Positions 1-13,431 are shown, counted from the stretch's first letter. The stretch is DNA of 64,000 nt from Chlorocebus sabaeus (GCF_047675955.1 NC_132904.1:63111435-63175434), one strand, 5' to 3'. Notes: a model not told the origin generated them from the letters alone. Numbers and translations: made by a program.

Positions 1-1880
1 AGGGAGATTTGGAAGCCCATAGAGGGCTAAGGTGAAAAAGGAAATATCTTCCGTTCAAAACTGGAAAGAAGCTTTCTGAGAAACTGCTCTGTGATCTCTT
101 AATTCATCTCACAGAGTTACATCTTTCCCTTCAATTACCCTTTGGATTAGGCTGTTCTGGTGGAATTGGCAAAGGAAAATTTGAAGCCCTTAGAGGGCTA
201 TGGTGAAAAAGGAAATATCTTCCGTTCAAAACTGGAAAGAAGCTTTCTGAGAAACTGCTCTGTGTTCTGTTAATTCATCTCACAGAGTTACATCTTTCCC
301 TTCAAGAAGACTTTCGCTAAGGCTGTTCTTGCGGAATTGGCAAAGGGATATTTGACAGCCCATAGAGGGCTATGGTGAAAAAGTAAATATCTTCCGTTCA
401 AAACTGGAAAGAAGCTTTCTGAGAAACTGCTCTGTGTTCTGCTAATTCATCTCACAGAGTTACATCTTTCCCTTCAAGAAGCCTTTCGCTAAGGCTGTTC
501 TTGGGGAGTTGGCAAAGGGATATTTGACAGCCCATAGAGGGCTATGGTGAAAAAGGAAATATCTTCCGTTCAAAACTGGAAAGACGCTTTCTGAGAAACT
601 GCTCTGTGTTCTGTGAATTCATCTCACAGAGTTACATCTTTCCCTTTAAGAAGCCTTTCGATAAGGCTGTTCTTGTGGAATTGGCAAAGGGATATTTGGA
701 AGCCCATAGAGGGCTATGGTGAAAAAGGAAATATCTTCCGTTCAAAACTGGAAAGAAGCTTTCTGAGAAACTGCTCTGTGTTCTGTTAATTCATCTCACA
801 GAGTTACATCTTTCCCTTCAAGAAGCCTTCGCTAAGGCTGTTCTTGTGGATTTTCAAAGGGATATTTGGAAGCCCATAGTGGGCTACGGTGAAAAAGGAA
901 ATATCTTCCGTTCAAAACTGGAAAGAATCTTTCTGAGAAACTGTTCTGTGTTCTGTTAATTCATCTCACAGAGTTACATCTTTCCCTTCAAGAAGCCTTT
1001 AGCCAAGGCTGTTCTTGTGGAATTGGCAAAGGAATATTTGGAAGCCCATAGAGGTCTATGGTGAAAAAGGAAAAGTCTTCCGTTCAAAACTGGAAAGAAT
1101 CTTTCTGAGAAACTGCTCCGTGTTCTGTTCATTCATCTCACAGAGTTACATCTTTCCCTTCAAGAAGCCTTTCGCTAAGGCTGTTCTTGTGGAATTGGCA
1201 AAGGGATATATGGAAGCCCATAGAGGGCTACGGTGAAAAAGGAAATATCTTCCGTTCAAAACTGGAAAGAATCTTTCTGTGAAACTGCTCTGTGTTCTGT
1301 GAATTCAATTCACAGAGTTACATATTTTCCTTCAATTAGCCTTTCGCTAAGGCTGTTATTGTGGAATTGGCAAAGGGATATTTGGATGCCAATAGAGGGC
1401 TATGGTGAAAAAGGAAATATCTTCCTTTCAAAACTGGAAAGAAGCTTTCTGAGAAACTGCTCTGTGTTCTGTTAATTCATCTCACAGAGTTACATCTATC
1501 GCTTCAAGAAGGCTTTCTTTAAGGCTGTTCTTGTGGAATTGGCAAAAGGATATTTGGAAGCCAATAGAGGGCTATGGTGAAAAAGGAAATATCTTCTGTT
1601 CAAAACTGGAAAGAAGCTTTCTGAGAAACTGCTCTGTGTTCTGTTAATTCATCTCACAGAGTTACATCTTTCCCTTCAATTACCCTTTGGATAAGGCTGT
1701 TCTGCTGGAATTGGCAAAGTGATATTTGGAGGCCCATAGAGGGCTATGGCGAAAAAGGAAATATCTTCCGTTCCAAACTGGAAAGAAGCTTTCTGAGAAA
1801 CTGCTCTGTGTTCTGTTAATTCATCTCACAGAGTTACATCTTTCCCTTCAAGAAGCCTTTCGCTAAGGCTGTTCTTGTGG
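1..1880 (+). repeat. Block L1, copy 1 (about 11 monomers, cut by window edge)
   Basis: It matches 3781-5832 in monomer order. The offset is 3780 bp up to about 1140 and then 3952 bp, so copy 2 has one extra 172-bp monomer (around 4930-5150). Shared landmarks include TGATCTCTT (92/3872), the deleted GCCTTCGCTAAGG monomer (near 826/4606), AGCCAAGG (near 1001/4781) and TTACCC with TGCTGG (1680/5632). Confidence 0.85.
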
Positions 1881-2299
1881 AATTGGCAAAGGGAGATTTG
1901 GAAGCCCATAGAGGGCTAAGGTGAAAAAGGAAATATCTTCCGTTCAAAACTGGAAAGAAGCTTTCTGAGAAACTGCTCTGTGTTGTGTTAATTCATCTCA
2001 CAGTGTTACATCTTTCCCTTCAAGAAGCCTTTCGCTAACGCTGTTCTTGTGGAATTGGCAAAGGGATATTTGGAAGCCCATAGAGGGCTACGGTGAAAAA
2101 GGAAATATCTTCCGTTCAAAACTGGAAAGAATCTTTCTGAGAAACTGCTCTGTGTTCTGTTAATTCATCTCACAGAGTTACATCTTTCCCTTCAATTAGC
2201 CTTTCGCTAAGGCTGTTATTGTGGAATTGGCAAAGGGATATTTGGAAGCCCATAGAGGGCTATGGTGAAAAAGGAAATATCTTCCTTTCAAAACTGGAA

Positions 2300-3330
2300 A
2301 GAAGCTTTCTGAGAAACTGCTCTGTGTTCTGTTAATTCAACTCACAGAGTTACATCTTTCCCTTCAAGAAGCCTTTCACTAGGCCTGTTCTTGTGGAATT
2401 GGCAATGTGATATTTGGAAGCACATAGAGGGCTATGGTGAAAAAGGAAATATCTTCCGTTCAAATCTGGAAAGAAGCTTTCTGAGAAACTGCTCTGTGTT
2501 CTGTTAATTCATCTCACAGAGTTACATCTTTCCCTTCAAGAAGCCTCTCGCTAAGGCTGTTGTTTTGGAATTGAAATAGGGATATTTGGAAGCCCATAGA
2601 GGGCTATGGTGAAAAAGGAAATATCTTCCGTTCAACACTGGAAAGAAGCTTTCTGAGAAACTGCTCTGTGTTCTGTTAATTCATCTCACAGAGTTACATA
2701 TTTCCCTTCAAGAAGCCTTTCGCTAAGGCTGTTCCTGTGGAATTGGCAAAGGGATATTTGGAAGCCCCTAGAGGGCTATGGTGAAAAAGGAAATATCTTC
2801 CGTTCAAAACTGGAAAGAAGCTTTCTGAGAAACTGCTCTGTGATCTCTTAATTCATCTCACAGAGTTACATCTTTCCCTTCAATTACCCTTTGGATTAGG
2901 CTGTTCTGGTGGAATTGGCAAAGGAAAATTTGAAGCCCTTAGAGGGCTATGGTGAAAAAGGAAATATCTTCCGTTCAAAACTGGAAAGAAGCTTTCTGAG
3001 AAACTGCTCTGTGTTCTGTTAATTCATCTCACAGAGTTACATCTTTCCTTTCAAGAAGCCTTTCGCTAAGGCTGTTCTTGAGGAATTGGCAAAGGGATAT
3101 TTGACAGCCCATAGAGGGCTATGGTGAAAAAGGAAATATCTTCCGTTCAAAACTGGAAAGAACCTTTCTGAGAAACTGCTCTGTGTTCTGTTAATTCATC
3201 TCACAGAGTTACATCTCTCGCTTCAAGAAGCCTTTCGATAAGGCTGTTCTTGTGGAATTGGCAAAGGGATATTTGGAAGCCCATAGAGGGCTACGGTGAA
3301 AAAGGAAATATCTTCCGTTCAAAACTGGAA
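2300..3330 (+). repeat. 6-mer unit, copy 1 (1031 bp)
   Basis: The landmarks CACTAGGCCTG (2377), TTTTGGAATTGAAATAGG (about 2562) and TGATCTCTT (2841) recur exactly 1031 bp downstream (3408, about 3593, 3872). That is six monomers minus one base. Confidence 0.85.
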
Positions 3331-4240
3331 AGAAGCTTTCTGAGAAACTGCTCTGTGTTCTGTTAATTCAACTCACAGAGTTACATCTTTCCCTTCAAGA
3401 AGCCTTTCACTAGGCCTGTTCTTGTGGAATTGGCAATGTGATATTTGGAAGCACATAGAGGGCTATGGTGAATAAGGAAATATCTTCCGTTCAAATCTGG
3501 AAAGAAGCTTTCTGAGAAACTGTTCTGTGTTCTGTTAATTCATCTCACAGAGTTACATCTTTCCCTTCAAGAAGCCTCTCGCTAAGGCTGTTGTTTTGGA
3601 ATTGAAATAGGAATATTTGGAAGCCCATAGAGGGCTAAGGTGAAAAAGGAAATATCTTCCGTTCAACACTGGAAAGAAGCTTTCTGAGAAACTGCTCTGT
3701 GTTCTGTTAATTCATCTCACAGAGTTACATATTTCCCTTCAAGAAGCCTTTCGCTAAGGCTGTTCCTGTGGAATTGGCAAAGGGATATTTGGAAGCCCCT
3801 AGAGGGCTATGGTGAAAAAGGAAATATCTTCCGTTCAAAACTGGAAAGAAGCTTTCTGAGAAACTGCTCTGTGATCTCTTAATTCATCTCACAGAGTTAC
3901 ATCTTTCCCTTCAATTACCCTTTGGATTAGGCTGTTCTGGTGGAATTGGCAAAGGAAAATTTGAAGCCCTTAGAGGGCTATGGTGAAAAAGGAAATATCT
4001 TCCGTTCAAAACTGGAAAGAAGCTTTCTGAGAAACTGCTCTGTGTTCTGTTAATTCATCTCACAGAGTTACATCTTTCCTTTCAAGAAGACTTTCGCTAA
4101 GGCTGTTCTTGAGGAATTGGCAAAGGGATATTTGACAGCCCATAGAGGGCTATGGTGAAAAAGGAAATATCTTCCGTTCAAAACTGGAAAGAAGCTTTCT
4201 GAGAAACTGCTCTGTGTTCTGCTAATTCATCTCACAGAGT
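3331..4240 (+). repeat. 6-mer unit, copy 2
   Basis: Matches 2300-3200 at an offset of 1031 bp. It stops matching near 4192-4244 (GAAGCTTTC here, GAACCTTTC in copy 1; then TTTCCC here, CTCTCGC in copy 1). From 3781 onward it also belongs to block L1. Confidence 0.8.
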
Positions 4241-5832
4241 TACATCTTTCCCTTCAAGAAGCCTTTCGCTAAGGCTGTTCTTGTGGAATTGGCAAAGGGA
4301 TATTTGACAGCCCATAGAGGGCTATGGTGAAAAAGGAAATATCTTCCGTTCAAAACTGGAAAGACGCTTTCTGAGAAACTGCTCTGTGTTCTGTTAATTC
4401 ATCTCATAGAGTTACACCTTTCCCTTTAAGAAGCCTTTCGCTAAGGCTGTTCTTGTGGAATTGGCAAAGGGATATTTGGAAGCCCTTAGAGGGCTATGGT
4501 GAAAAAGGAAATATCTTCCTTTCAAAACTGGAAAGAAGCTTTCTGAGAAACTGCTCTGTGTTCTGTTAATTCATCTCACAGAGTTACATCTTTCCCTTCA
4601 AGAAGCCTTCGCTAAGGCTGTTCTTGTGGATTTTCAAAGGGATATTTGGAAGCCCATAGTGGGCTACGGTGAAAAAGGAATTATCTTCCGTTCAAAACTG
4701 GAAAGAATCTTTCTGAGAAACTGTTCTGTGTTCTGTTAATTCATCTCACAGAGTTACATCTTTCCCTTCAAGAAGCCTTTAGCCAAGGCTGTTCTTGTGG
4801 AATTGGCAAAGGAATATTTGGAAGCCCATAGAGGTGTATGGTGAAAAAGGAAAAGTCTTCCGTTCAAAACTGGAAAGAATCTTTCTGAGAAACTGCTCTG
4901 TGTTCTGTTAATTCATCTCACAGAGTTCCATCTTTCCCTAGAAGAAGCCTTTCGCTAAGGCTGTTCTTGTGGAATTGGCAAAGGGAGATTTGGAAGCCCA
5001 TAGAGGGCTATGGTGAAAAAGGAAATATCTTCCGTTCAAAACTGGAAAGAAGCTTTCTGAGAAACTGCTCTGTGTTCTGTTAATTCATCTCACAGAGTTA
5101 CATCTTTCCCTTCAAGAAGCCTTTCGCTAAGTCTGTTCTTGTGGAATTGGCAAAGGGATATATGGAAGCCCATAGAGGGCTACGGTGAAAAAGGAAATAT
5201 CTTCCGTTCAAAACTGGAAAGAATCTTTCTGTGAAACTGCTCTGTGTTCTGTTAATTCATCTCACAGAGTTACATCTTTCCCTTCAATTAGCCTTTCGCT
5301 AAGGCTGTTATTGTGGAATTGGCAAAGGGATATTTGGATGCCCATAGAGGGCTATGGTGAAAAAGGAAATATCTTCCTTTCAAAACTGGAAAGAAGCTTT
5401 CTGAGAAACTGCTCTGTGTTCTGTTAATTCATCTCACAGAGTTACATCTATCGCTTCAAGAAGCCTTTCGTTAAGGCTGTTCTTGTGAAATTGGCAAAGG
5501 GATATTTGGAAGCCCATAGAGGGCTATGGTGAAAAAGGAAATATCTTCTGTTCAAAACTGGAAAGAAGCTTTCTGAGAAACTGCTCTGTGTTCTGTTAAT
5601 TCATCTCACAGAGTTACATCTTTCCCTTCAATTACCCTTTGGATAAGGCTGTTCTGCTGGAATTGGCAAAGTGATATTTGGAGGCCCATAGAGGGCTATG
5701 GCGAAAAAGGAAATATCTTCCGTTCAAAACTGGAAAGAAGCTTTCTGAGAAACTGCTCTGTGTTCTGTTAATTCATCTCACAGAGTTACATCTTTCCCTT
5801 CAAGAAGCCTTTCGCTAAGGATGTTCTTGTGG
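3781..5832 (+). repeat. Block L1, copy 2 (about 12 monomers)
   Basis: Same monomer order as 1-1880, plus one extra monomer. It differs by scattered single bases (GAGGTGTATGG here, GAGGTCTATGG in copy 1). It diverges past about 5832, where GATGTTC and CCCGTAGAGGTC appear. Confidence 0.85.
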
Positions 5833-8800
5833 AATTGGCAAAGGGATATTTGGAAGCCCGTAGAGGTCTATGGGAAAAAGGAAATATCTTCCGTTCAAAA
5901 CTGGAAAGAAGGTTTCTGAGAAACTGCTCTGTGTTCTGTTAATTCATCTCACAGAATTACATCTTTCCCTTTAAGAAGCCTTTCGCTAACGCTGTTCTTG
6001 TGGAATTGGCAAAGGGATATTTGGAAGCCCATAGAGGGCTATGGTGAAAAAGGAAATATCTTCCGTTCAAAACTGGAAAGAAGCATTCTGAGAAACTGCT
6101 CTGTGCTCTGTTAATTCATCTCTCAGAGTTACATGTTTCCCTTCAAAAAGCCTTTCGCTAAGGCTGTTGTTGTGCAATTGGCAAAGGGATATTTGGAAGC
6201 CCATAGAGGGCTATGGTGAAAAAGGAAATATCTTCCGTTCAAAACTGGAAAGACGCTTTCTGAGAAACTGCTCTGTGTTCTGTTAATTCATCTCACAGAG
6301 TTACATCTTTCCCTTCAAGAAGCCTTTATCCAAGGAGGTTCTTGTGGAATTGCCAAAGGGATATTTGGAAGCCCTTAGAGTTCTATGGTGAAAAAGGAAA
6401 TGTCTTCCGTTCAAAACTGGAAAGAATCTTTCTGAGAAACTGCTCTGTGTTCTGTTAATTCATCTCACAGAGTTACATCTTTCCCTTCAAGAAGCCTTTC
6501 GCTAAGGCTGTTCTTGTGGAATTGGCAAAGGGATATTTGGAAGCCCTTAGAGGGCTATGGTGAAAAAGGAAATATCTTCCGTTCAAAACTGGAAAGAAGC
6601 TTTCTGAGAAACTGCTCTGTGTTCTGTTAATTCATCTCACAGAGTTACATCTTTCCCTTCAAGAAGCCTTTCGCTAAGGCTTTTCTTTTGGAATTGGCAA
6701 AGGGATATTTGGAAGCCCATAGAGGGCTATGGTGAAAAAGGAAATATCTTCCGTTGAAAACTGGAAAGACGCTTTCTGAGAAACTGCTCTGTGTTCTGTT
6801 AATTCATCTCACAGAGTTACATCTTTCCCTTTAAGAAGCCTTTCGCTAAGGCTGTTCTTGTGGAATTGGCAAAGGGATATTTGGAAGCCCATAGATGGCT
6901 ATGGTGAAAAAGGAAATATCTTCCGTTCAAAACTGGAAAGAAGCTTTCTGAGAAACTGCTCTGTGTTCTGTTAATTCATCTCACAGAGTTACATCTTTCC
7001 CTTCAAGAAGCCTTTAGCCAATGCTGTTCTTGTGGAATTGGCAAAGGGATATTTGGAAGCCCGTTGAGGGCTATGGTGAAAAAGGAAATATCTTCCGTTC
7101 AAAACTGGAAAGAAGCTTTCTAGGAAACTGCTCTGTGTTCTGTTAATTCATCTTACAGAGTTACATCTCTCGCTTCAAGAAGCCTTTCGTTAAGGCTGTT
7201 CTTGTGGAATTGGCAAAGAGATATTTGGAAGCCCATAGAGGGCTATGGTGAAAAAGGAAATATCTTCCGTTCAAAACTGGAAAGAAGCTTTCTGAGAAAC
7301 TGCTCTGTGTTCTGTTAATTCATCTCACAGAGTTACATCTTTCCCTTCAATTACCCTTTGGATAAGGCTGTTCTGGTGGAATTGGCAAAGTGATATTTGG
7401 AGGCCCATAGAGGGCTATGGCAAAAAAGGAAATATCTTCCGTTCAAAACTGGAAAGAAGCTTTCTGAGAAACTGCTATGTGTTTTGTTAATTCATCTCAC
7501 AGAGTTACATCTTTCCCTTCAAGAAGCTTTTCGCTAAGGCTGTTCTTGTGGAATTGGCAAAGGGATATTTGGAAGCCCATAGAGGTCTATGGGAAAAAGG
7601 AAATATCTTCCGTTCAAAACTGGAAAGAAGCTTTCTGAGAAACTGCTCTGTGTTCTGTTAATTCATCTCACAGAGTTACATCTTTCCCTTCAAGAAGCCT
7701 TTCGCTAAGGCTGTTCTTGTGGAATTGGCAAAGGGATATTTGGAAGACCATAGAGGGTTACGGTGAAAAAGGAAATATCTTCCGTTCAAAACTGGAAAGA
7801 AGCTTTCTGAGAAACTGCTCTGTGTTCTGTTAATTCATCTCACAGAGTTACATCTTTCCCTTCAAGAAGCCTTTCGCTAAGGCTGTTCTTGTGGAATTGG
7901 CAAAGGGATATTTGGAAGCCCATAGAGGGCTACGGTGAAAAAGGAAATATCTTCCCATCAAAACTGGAAAGAAGTTTTCTGAGAAACTGCTCTGTGTTCT
8001 GTTAATTCATCTCACAGAGTAACATCTTTCCCTTCAAGAAGCCTTTCACTAGGCCTGTTCTTATGGAATTGGCAATGTGATATTTGGAAGCACATAGAGG
8101 GCTATGGTGAAAAAGGAAATATCTTCCGTTCATATCTGGAAAGAAGCTTTCTGAGAAACTGCTCTGTGTTCTGTTAATTCATCTCACAGAGTTACATCTT
8201 TCCCTTCAAGAAGCCTTCGCTAAGGCTGTTCTTGTGGATTTTCAAAGGGATATTTGGAAGCCCATAGTGGGCTACCCTGAAAAAGGAAATATCTTCCGTT
8301 CAAAACTGGAAAGAATCTTTCTGAGAAACTGTTCTGTGTTCTGTTAATTCATCTCACAGAGTTACATCTTTCCCTTCAAGAAGCCTTTAGCCAAGGCTGT
8401 TCTTGTGGAATTGGCAAAGGAATATTTGGAAGCCCATAGAGGTCTATGGTGAAAAAGGAAAAGTCTTCCGTTCAAAACTGGAAAGAATCTTTCTGAGAAA
8501 CTGCTCTGTGTTCTGTTCATTCATCTCACAGAGTTACATCTTTCCCTTCAAGACGCCTTTCGCTAAGGCTGTTCTTGTGGAATTGGCAAAGGGAGATTCG
8601 GAAGCCCATAGAGGGCTATGGTGAAAAAGGAAATATCTTCCGTTCAAAACTGGAAAGAAGCTTTCTGAGAAACTGCTCTGTGTTCTGTTAATTCATCTCA
8701 CAGAGTTACATCTTTCCCTTCAAGAAGCCTTTCGCTAAGGCTGTTCTTGTGGAATTGGCAAAGGGATATTTGGAAGCCCATAGAGGGCTACGGTGAAAAA

Positions 8801-11029
8801 GGAAATATCTTCCCTTCAAAACTGGAAAGAATCTTTCTGAGAAACTGCTCTGTGTTCTGTTAATTCATCTCACAGAGTTACATCTTTCCCTTCAATTAGC
8901 CTTTCGCTAAGGCTGTTATTGTGGAATTGGCAAAGGGATATTTGGAAGCCCATAGAGGGCTATGGTGAAAAAGTAAATATCTTCCTTTCAAAACTGGAAA
9001 GAAGCTTTCCGAGAAACTGCTCTGTGTTCTGTTAATTCATCTCACAGAGTTACATCTCTCGCTTCAAGAAGCCTTTCGTTAAGGCTGTTCTGGTGGAATT
9101 GGCAAAGGGATATTTGGAAGCCCATAGAGGGCTATGGTGAAAAAGGAAATATCTTCTGTTCAAAACTGGAAAGAAGCTTTCTGAGAAACTGCTCTGTGTT
9201 CTGTTATTTCATCTCACAGAGTTACATCTTTCCCTTCAATTACCCTTTGGATAAGGCTGTTCTGGTGGAATTGGCAAAGTGATATTTGGAGGCCCATAGA
9301 GGGCTATGGCGAAAAAGGAAATATCTTCCGTTCAAAACTGGAAAGAAGCTTTCTGAGAAACTGCTCTGTGTTTTGTTAATTCATCTCACAGAGTTACATC
9401 TTTCCCTTCAAGAAGCCTTTCGCTAAGGCTGTTCTTGTGGAATTGGCAAAGGGATATTTGGAAGCCCATAGACGTCTAGGTGAAAAAAGAAATATCTTCC
9501 GTTCAAAACTGGAAAGAAGCTTTCTGAGGAACTGCTCTGTGTTCTGTTAATTCATCTCACAGAGTTACATCTTTCCCTTTAAGAAGCCTTTCGCTAAGGC
9601 TGTTCTTGTGGAATTGGCAAAGGGATATTTGGAAGCCCATAGAGGGCTATGGTGAAAAACGAAATATCTTCCGTTCAAAACTGGAAAGAAGCATTCTGAG
9701 AAACTGCTCTGTGCTCTGTTAATTCATCTCACAGAGTTACATCTTTCCCTTCAAGAAGCCTTCGCTAAGGCTGTTCTTGTGGATTTTCAAAGGGATATTT
9801 GGAAGCCCATAGTGGGCTACGCTGAAAAAGGAAATATCTTCCGTTCAAAACTGGAAAGAAGCTTTCTGAGTAACTGTTCTGTGTTCTGTTAATTCATCTC
9901 ACAGAGTTACATCTTTCCCTTCAAGAAGCCTTTCGCTAAGGCTGTTCTTGTGGAATTGGCAAAGGGATATTTGGAAGCCCATAGAGGGCTATGGTGAAAA
10001 AGGAAATATCTTCCGTTCAAAACTGGAAAGAACCTTTCTGAGAAACTGCTCTGTGTTCTGTTAATTCATCTCACAGAGTTACATCTTTCCCTTCAATTAG
10101 CCTTTCGCTAAGGCTGTTCTTGTGGAATTGGCAAAGGGATATTTGGAAGACCATAGAGGTCTATGGTGAAAAAGGAAATATCTTCCGTTCAAAGCTGGAA
10201 AGAAGCTTTCTGAGAAACTGCTCTGTGTTCTGTTAATTCATCTCCCAGAGTTACATCTTTCCCTTCAAGAAGCCTTTCGCTAAGGCTGTTCTGGTGGAAT
10301 TGGCAAAGGGATATTTGGAAGCACATATAGGGCTATGGTGAAAAAGGAAATATCTTCCGTTCAAAACTGGAAAGAATCTTTCTGAAAAACTGCTCTGTGT
10401 TCTGTTAATTCATCTCACAGAGTTACATCTTTCCCTTCAAGAAGCCTTTCGCTGAGGCTGTTCTTGTGGAATTGGCAAAGGGATATTTGTAAGCCCATAG
10501 AGGGCTATGGTGAAAAAGGAAATATCTTCCGTTCAAAACTGGAAAGAAGCTTTCTGAGAAACTGCTGTGTGTTCTGTTAATTCATCTCACAGAGTTACAT
10601 CTTTCCCTTCAAGAAGCCTTTCGCTAAGGCTGTTCTTGTGGAATTTTCAAAGGGATATTTGGAAGCCCATAGAGGGCTATGGTGAAAAAGGAAATATCTT
10701 CCGTTCAAAACTGGAAAGAAGCTTTCTGAGAAACTGCTCTGTGTTCCGTTAATTCATCTCACAGAGTTACATCTTTCCCTTCAAGAAGCCTTTCCCTAAG
10801 GCTGTTCTTGTGGAATTGGCAAAGGGATATTTGGAACCCATAGAGGGCTATGGTGAAAAAGGAAATATCTTCCGTTCAAAACTGGAAAGAATCTTTCTGA
10901 AAAACTGCTCTGTGTTCTGTTAATTCATCTCACAGAGATACATCTTTCCCTTCAATTAGCCTTTCGCTAAGGCTGTTCTTGTGGAATTGGCAAAGGGATG
11001 TTTGGAAGCCCATAGAGGGCTACGGTGAA

Positions 11030-12440
11030 AAAGGAAATATCTTCCGTTCAAAACTGGAAAGAAGCTTTCTGAGAAACTTCTCTGTGTTCTGTTAATTCAT
11101 CTCACAGTGTAACATCTTTCCCTTCAATTAGCCTTTCGCTAAGGCTGTTCTTGTGGAATTGGCAAAGGGATGTTTGGAAGCCCATAGAGGGCTACGGTGA
11201 AAAAGGAAATATCTTCCGTTGAAAACTGGAAAGAAGCTTTCTGAGAAACTGCTCTGTGTTCCGTTAATTCATCTCACAGAGTTACATCTTTCCCTTCAAG
11301 CAGCCTTTCGCTAAGGCTGTTCTTGTGGAATTGGCAAAGGGATATTTGGAAGCACATAGAGGGCTATGGTGAAAAAGGAAATATCTTCCGTTCAAAACTG
11401 GAAAGAATCTTTCTGAAAAACTGCTCTATGTTCTGTTAATTCATCTCACAGAGTTACATCTTTCCCTCAAAAAGCCTTTCGCTAAGACTGTTCCTGTGGA
11501 ATTGGCAAAGGGATATTTGGAAGCCCATAGAGGGCTATGCTGAAAAAGGAAATATCTTCCGTTCAAAACTGGAAAGAAGCTTTCTGAGAAACTGCTCTGT
11601 GTTCTGTTAATTCATCTCACAGAGTTACATCTTTCCCGTCAAGAAGCCTTTCGCTAAGGCTGTTCTGGTGGAATTGGCAAAGGGATATTTGGAAGCACAT
11701 AGAGGGCTATGGTGAAAAAGGAAATATCTTCCGTTCGAAACTGGAAAGAAGCTTTCTGAGAAACTGCTCTGTGTTCTGTTAATTCATCTCACAGTGTAAC
11801 ATCTTTCCCTTCAATTAGCCTTTCGCTAAGGCTGTTCTTGTGGAATTGGCAAAGGGATATTTGGAAGCCCTTAGAGGGCTATGGTGAAAAAGTAAATATC
11901 TTCCTTTCAAAACTGGAAAGAAGCTTTCTGAGAAACTGCTCTGTGTTCTGTTAATTCATCTCACAGAGTTACATCTCTCGCTTCACGAAGCCTTTCGTTA
12001 AGGCTGTTCTTGTGGAATTGGCAAAGGTATATTTGGAAGCCCATAGAGGGCTATGGTGAAAAAGGAAATATCTTCCGTTCAAAACTGGAAAGAAGCTTTC
12101 TGAGAAACTGCTCTGTGTTCTGTTAATTCATCTCACAGAGTTACATCTTTCCCTTCAAGAAGCCTTTCGCTAAGGCTGTTCTTGTGGAATTGGCAAAGGG
12201 ATATTTGGAAGCCCATAGAGGGCTATGGTGAAAAAGGAAATATCTTCCGTTCAAAACTGGAAAGAAGCTTTCTGAGAAACTGCTCTGTGTTCTGTTAATT
12301 CATCTCACAGAGTTACATCTTTCCCGTCAAGGAGCCTTTCGCTAAGGCTGTTCTTGTGGAATTGGCAAGGGATATTTGGAAGCCCATAGAGGGCTTTGGT
12401 GAAAAAGGAAATATCTTCCGTTCAAAACTGGAAAGAAGCT
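11030..12440 (+). repeat. Block C1a, copy 1
   Basis: Matches 16873-18283 at an offset of 5842-5843 bp. The step comes from a one-base deletion (TTTCCCTCAAAAAG) near 11463. Landmarks are AGTGTAAC (11107/16949), CTCTATG (11424/17266) and TTTCCCGTCAAG (12323/18166). Confidence 0.8.
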
Positions 12441-12900
12441 TTCTAAGAAACTGCTCTGTGTTCCGTTAATTCATCTCACAGAGTTACATCTTTCCCTTCA
12501 AGAAGCCTTTCCCTAAGGCTGTTCTTGTGGAATTGGCAAAGGGATATTTGGAAGCCCATAGAGGGCTATGGTGAAAAAGGAAATATCTTCCGTTCAAAAC
12601 TGGAAAGAATCTTTCTGAAAAACTCCTCTGTGTTCTGTTAATTCATCTCACAGAGTTACATCTTTCCCTTCAAAAAGCCTTTCGCTAAGGCTGTTCTTGT
12701 GGAATTGGCAAAGGGATATTTGGAAACCCATAGAGGGCTATGGTGAAAAAGTAAATATCTTCTTTTGAAAACTGTAAAGAAGCTTTCTGAGAAACTGCTC
12801 TGTGTTCTGTTAATTCATCTCACAGAGTTACATCTTTCCCTTCAAGAAGCCTTTCGCTAAGGCTGTTCTTGTGGAATTGGCAAAGGGATATTTGGAAGCC
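11850..12900 (+). repeat. 6/7-mer neighbour repeat, copy 1
   Basis: Matches downstream sequence at an offset of 1031 bp (CTTCACGAAG at 11981 and 13012), then at 1203 bp from about 12300 (TTTCCCGTC at 12323 and 13526; TCTTTTGAAAACTG at 12761 and 13964). Copy 2 therefore gained one monomer. Confidence 0.75.
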
Positions 12901-13290
12901 CATAGAGGGCTATGGTGAAAAAGTAAATATCTTCCTTTCAAAACTGGAAAGAAGCTTTCTGAGAAACTGCTCTGTGTTCTGTTAATTCATCTCACAGAGT
13001 TACATCTCTCGCTTCACGAAGCCTTTCGTTAAGGCTGTTCTTGTGGAATTGGCAAAGGTATATTTGGAAGCCCATAGAGGGCTATGGTGAAAAAGGAAAT
13101 ATCTTCCGTTCAAAACTGGAAAGAAGCTTTCTGAAAAACTGCTCTGTGTTTTGTTAATTCATCTCACAGAGTTACATCTTTCCCTTCAAGAAGCCTTTCG
13201 CTAAGGCTGTTCTTGTGGAATTGGCAAAGGGATATTTGGAAGCCCATAGAGGGCTATGGTGAAAAAGGAAATATCTTCCGTTCAAAACTG

Positions 13291-13303
13291 GAAAGAAGCT
13301 TTC
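13291..13303 (+). other. GAAAG/CTTTC dyad over the HindIII site, representative
   Basis: GAAAG and CTTTC arms flank the three bases AAG, and the HindIII palindrome sits inside. Variants that lose the restriction site (GAATCTTTC, GAACCTTTC, GACGCTTTC, GACGCCTTC) keep most or all of the arms. The GACGCC variant shortens them. Confidence 0.6.
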
Positions 13304-13313
13304 TGAGAAACTG

Positions 13314-13343
13314 CTCTGTGTTCTGTTAATTCATCTCACAGAG
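13314..13343 (+). other. CTCTGTG/CACAGAG inverted repeat, representative
   Basis: Perfect 7-bp arms lie at 13314-13320 and 13337-13343, separated by a 16-nt AT-rich spacer containing TTAATT. The dyad recurs in most monomers. Some variants weaken it, such as CTCTATG (for example 11424), CACAGTG with GTAACATC, and CTCTCTG. Confidence 0.7.
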
Positions 13344-13363
13344 TTACATCTTTCCCTTCAAGA

Positions 13364-13380
13364 AGCCTTTCGCTAAGGCT
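13364..13380 (+). other. AGCCTT/AAGGCT hairpin with variable loop, representative
   Basis: A 6-bp stem encloses a 5-nt loop, TCGCT. Elsewhere the loop reads TCGTT, TAGCC or TCCCT while both stem arms stay the same. Exceptions are the TTACCC monomers (stem cut to CCTT/AAGG), the one-base-shorter GCCTTCGCTAAGGC and TTTCGTAAGGC forms, and CACTAGGCCTG near 2377 and 3408. Confidence 0.7.
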
Positions 13381-13412
13381 GTTCTTGTGGAATTGGCAAA
13401 GGGATATTTGGA

Positions 13413-13431
13413 AGCCCATAGAGGGCTATGG
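13413..13431 (+). other. Two overlapping hairpin dyads beside the A box, representative
   Basis: AGCCC (13413-13417) and GGGCT (13423-13427) form a 5-bp inverted repeat around ATAGA. CCATAG (13416-13421) and CTATGG (13426-13431) form a second, 6-bp inverted repeat around AGGG. They share bases, so only one can fold at a time. The second runs into the first six bases of the A box. Many monomers keep both dyads; others break one arm (AGCACATAG, CCCAGAGAGAGCT, CATAAAGGGCTAGG). Confidence 0.75.

Larger units (their letters stand above)
1..9990 (+). repeat. Type A sub-domain, left end
   Basis: This region carries TTACCC monomers (near 135, 1680, 2884, 3915, 5632, 7351, 9240) and GGATTTTCAAAGG monomers (near 848, 4628, 8236, 9781). 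It also has private variants: CACTAGGCCTG (2377, 3408), TTTTGGAATTGAAATAGG (near 2562 and 3593), and TGATCTCTTAATTC (92, 2841, 3872). The GGATTTTC monomers here have CCATAGTGGGCTAC, with the dyad unmatched on one side. Two monomers near 5867 and 7586 share a 2-bp deletion in the A box (CTATGGGAAAAAGG). No other element is present. Confidence 0.7.
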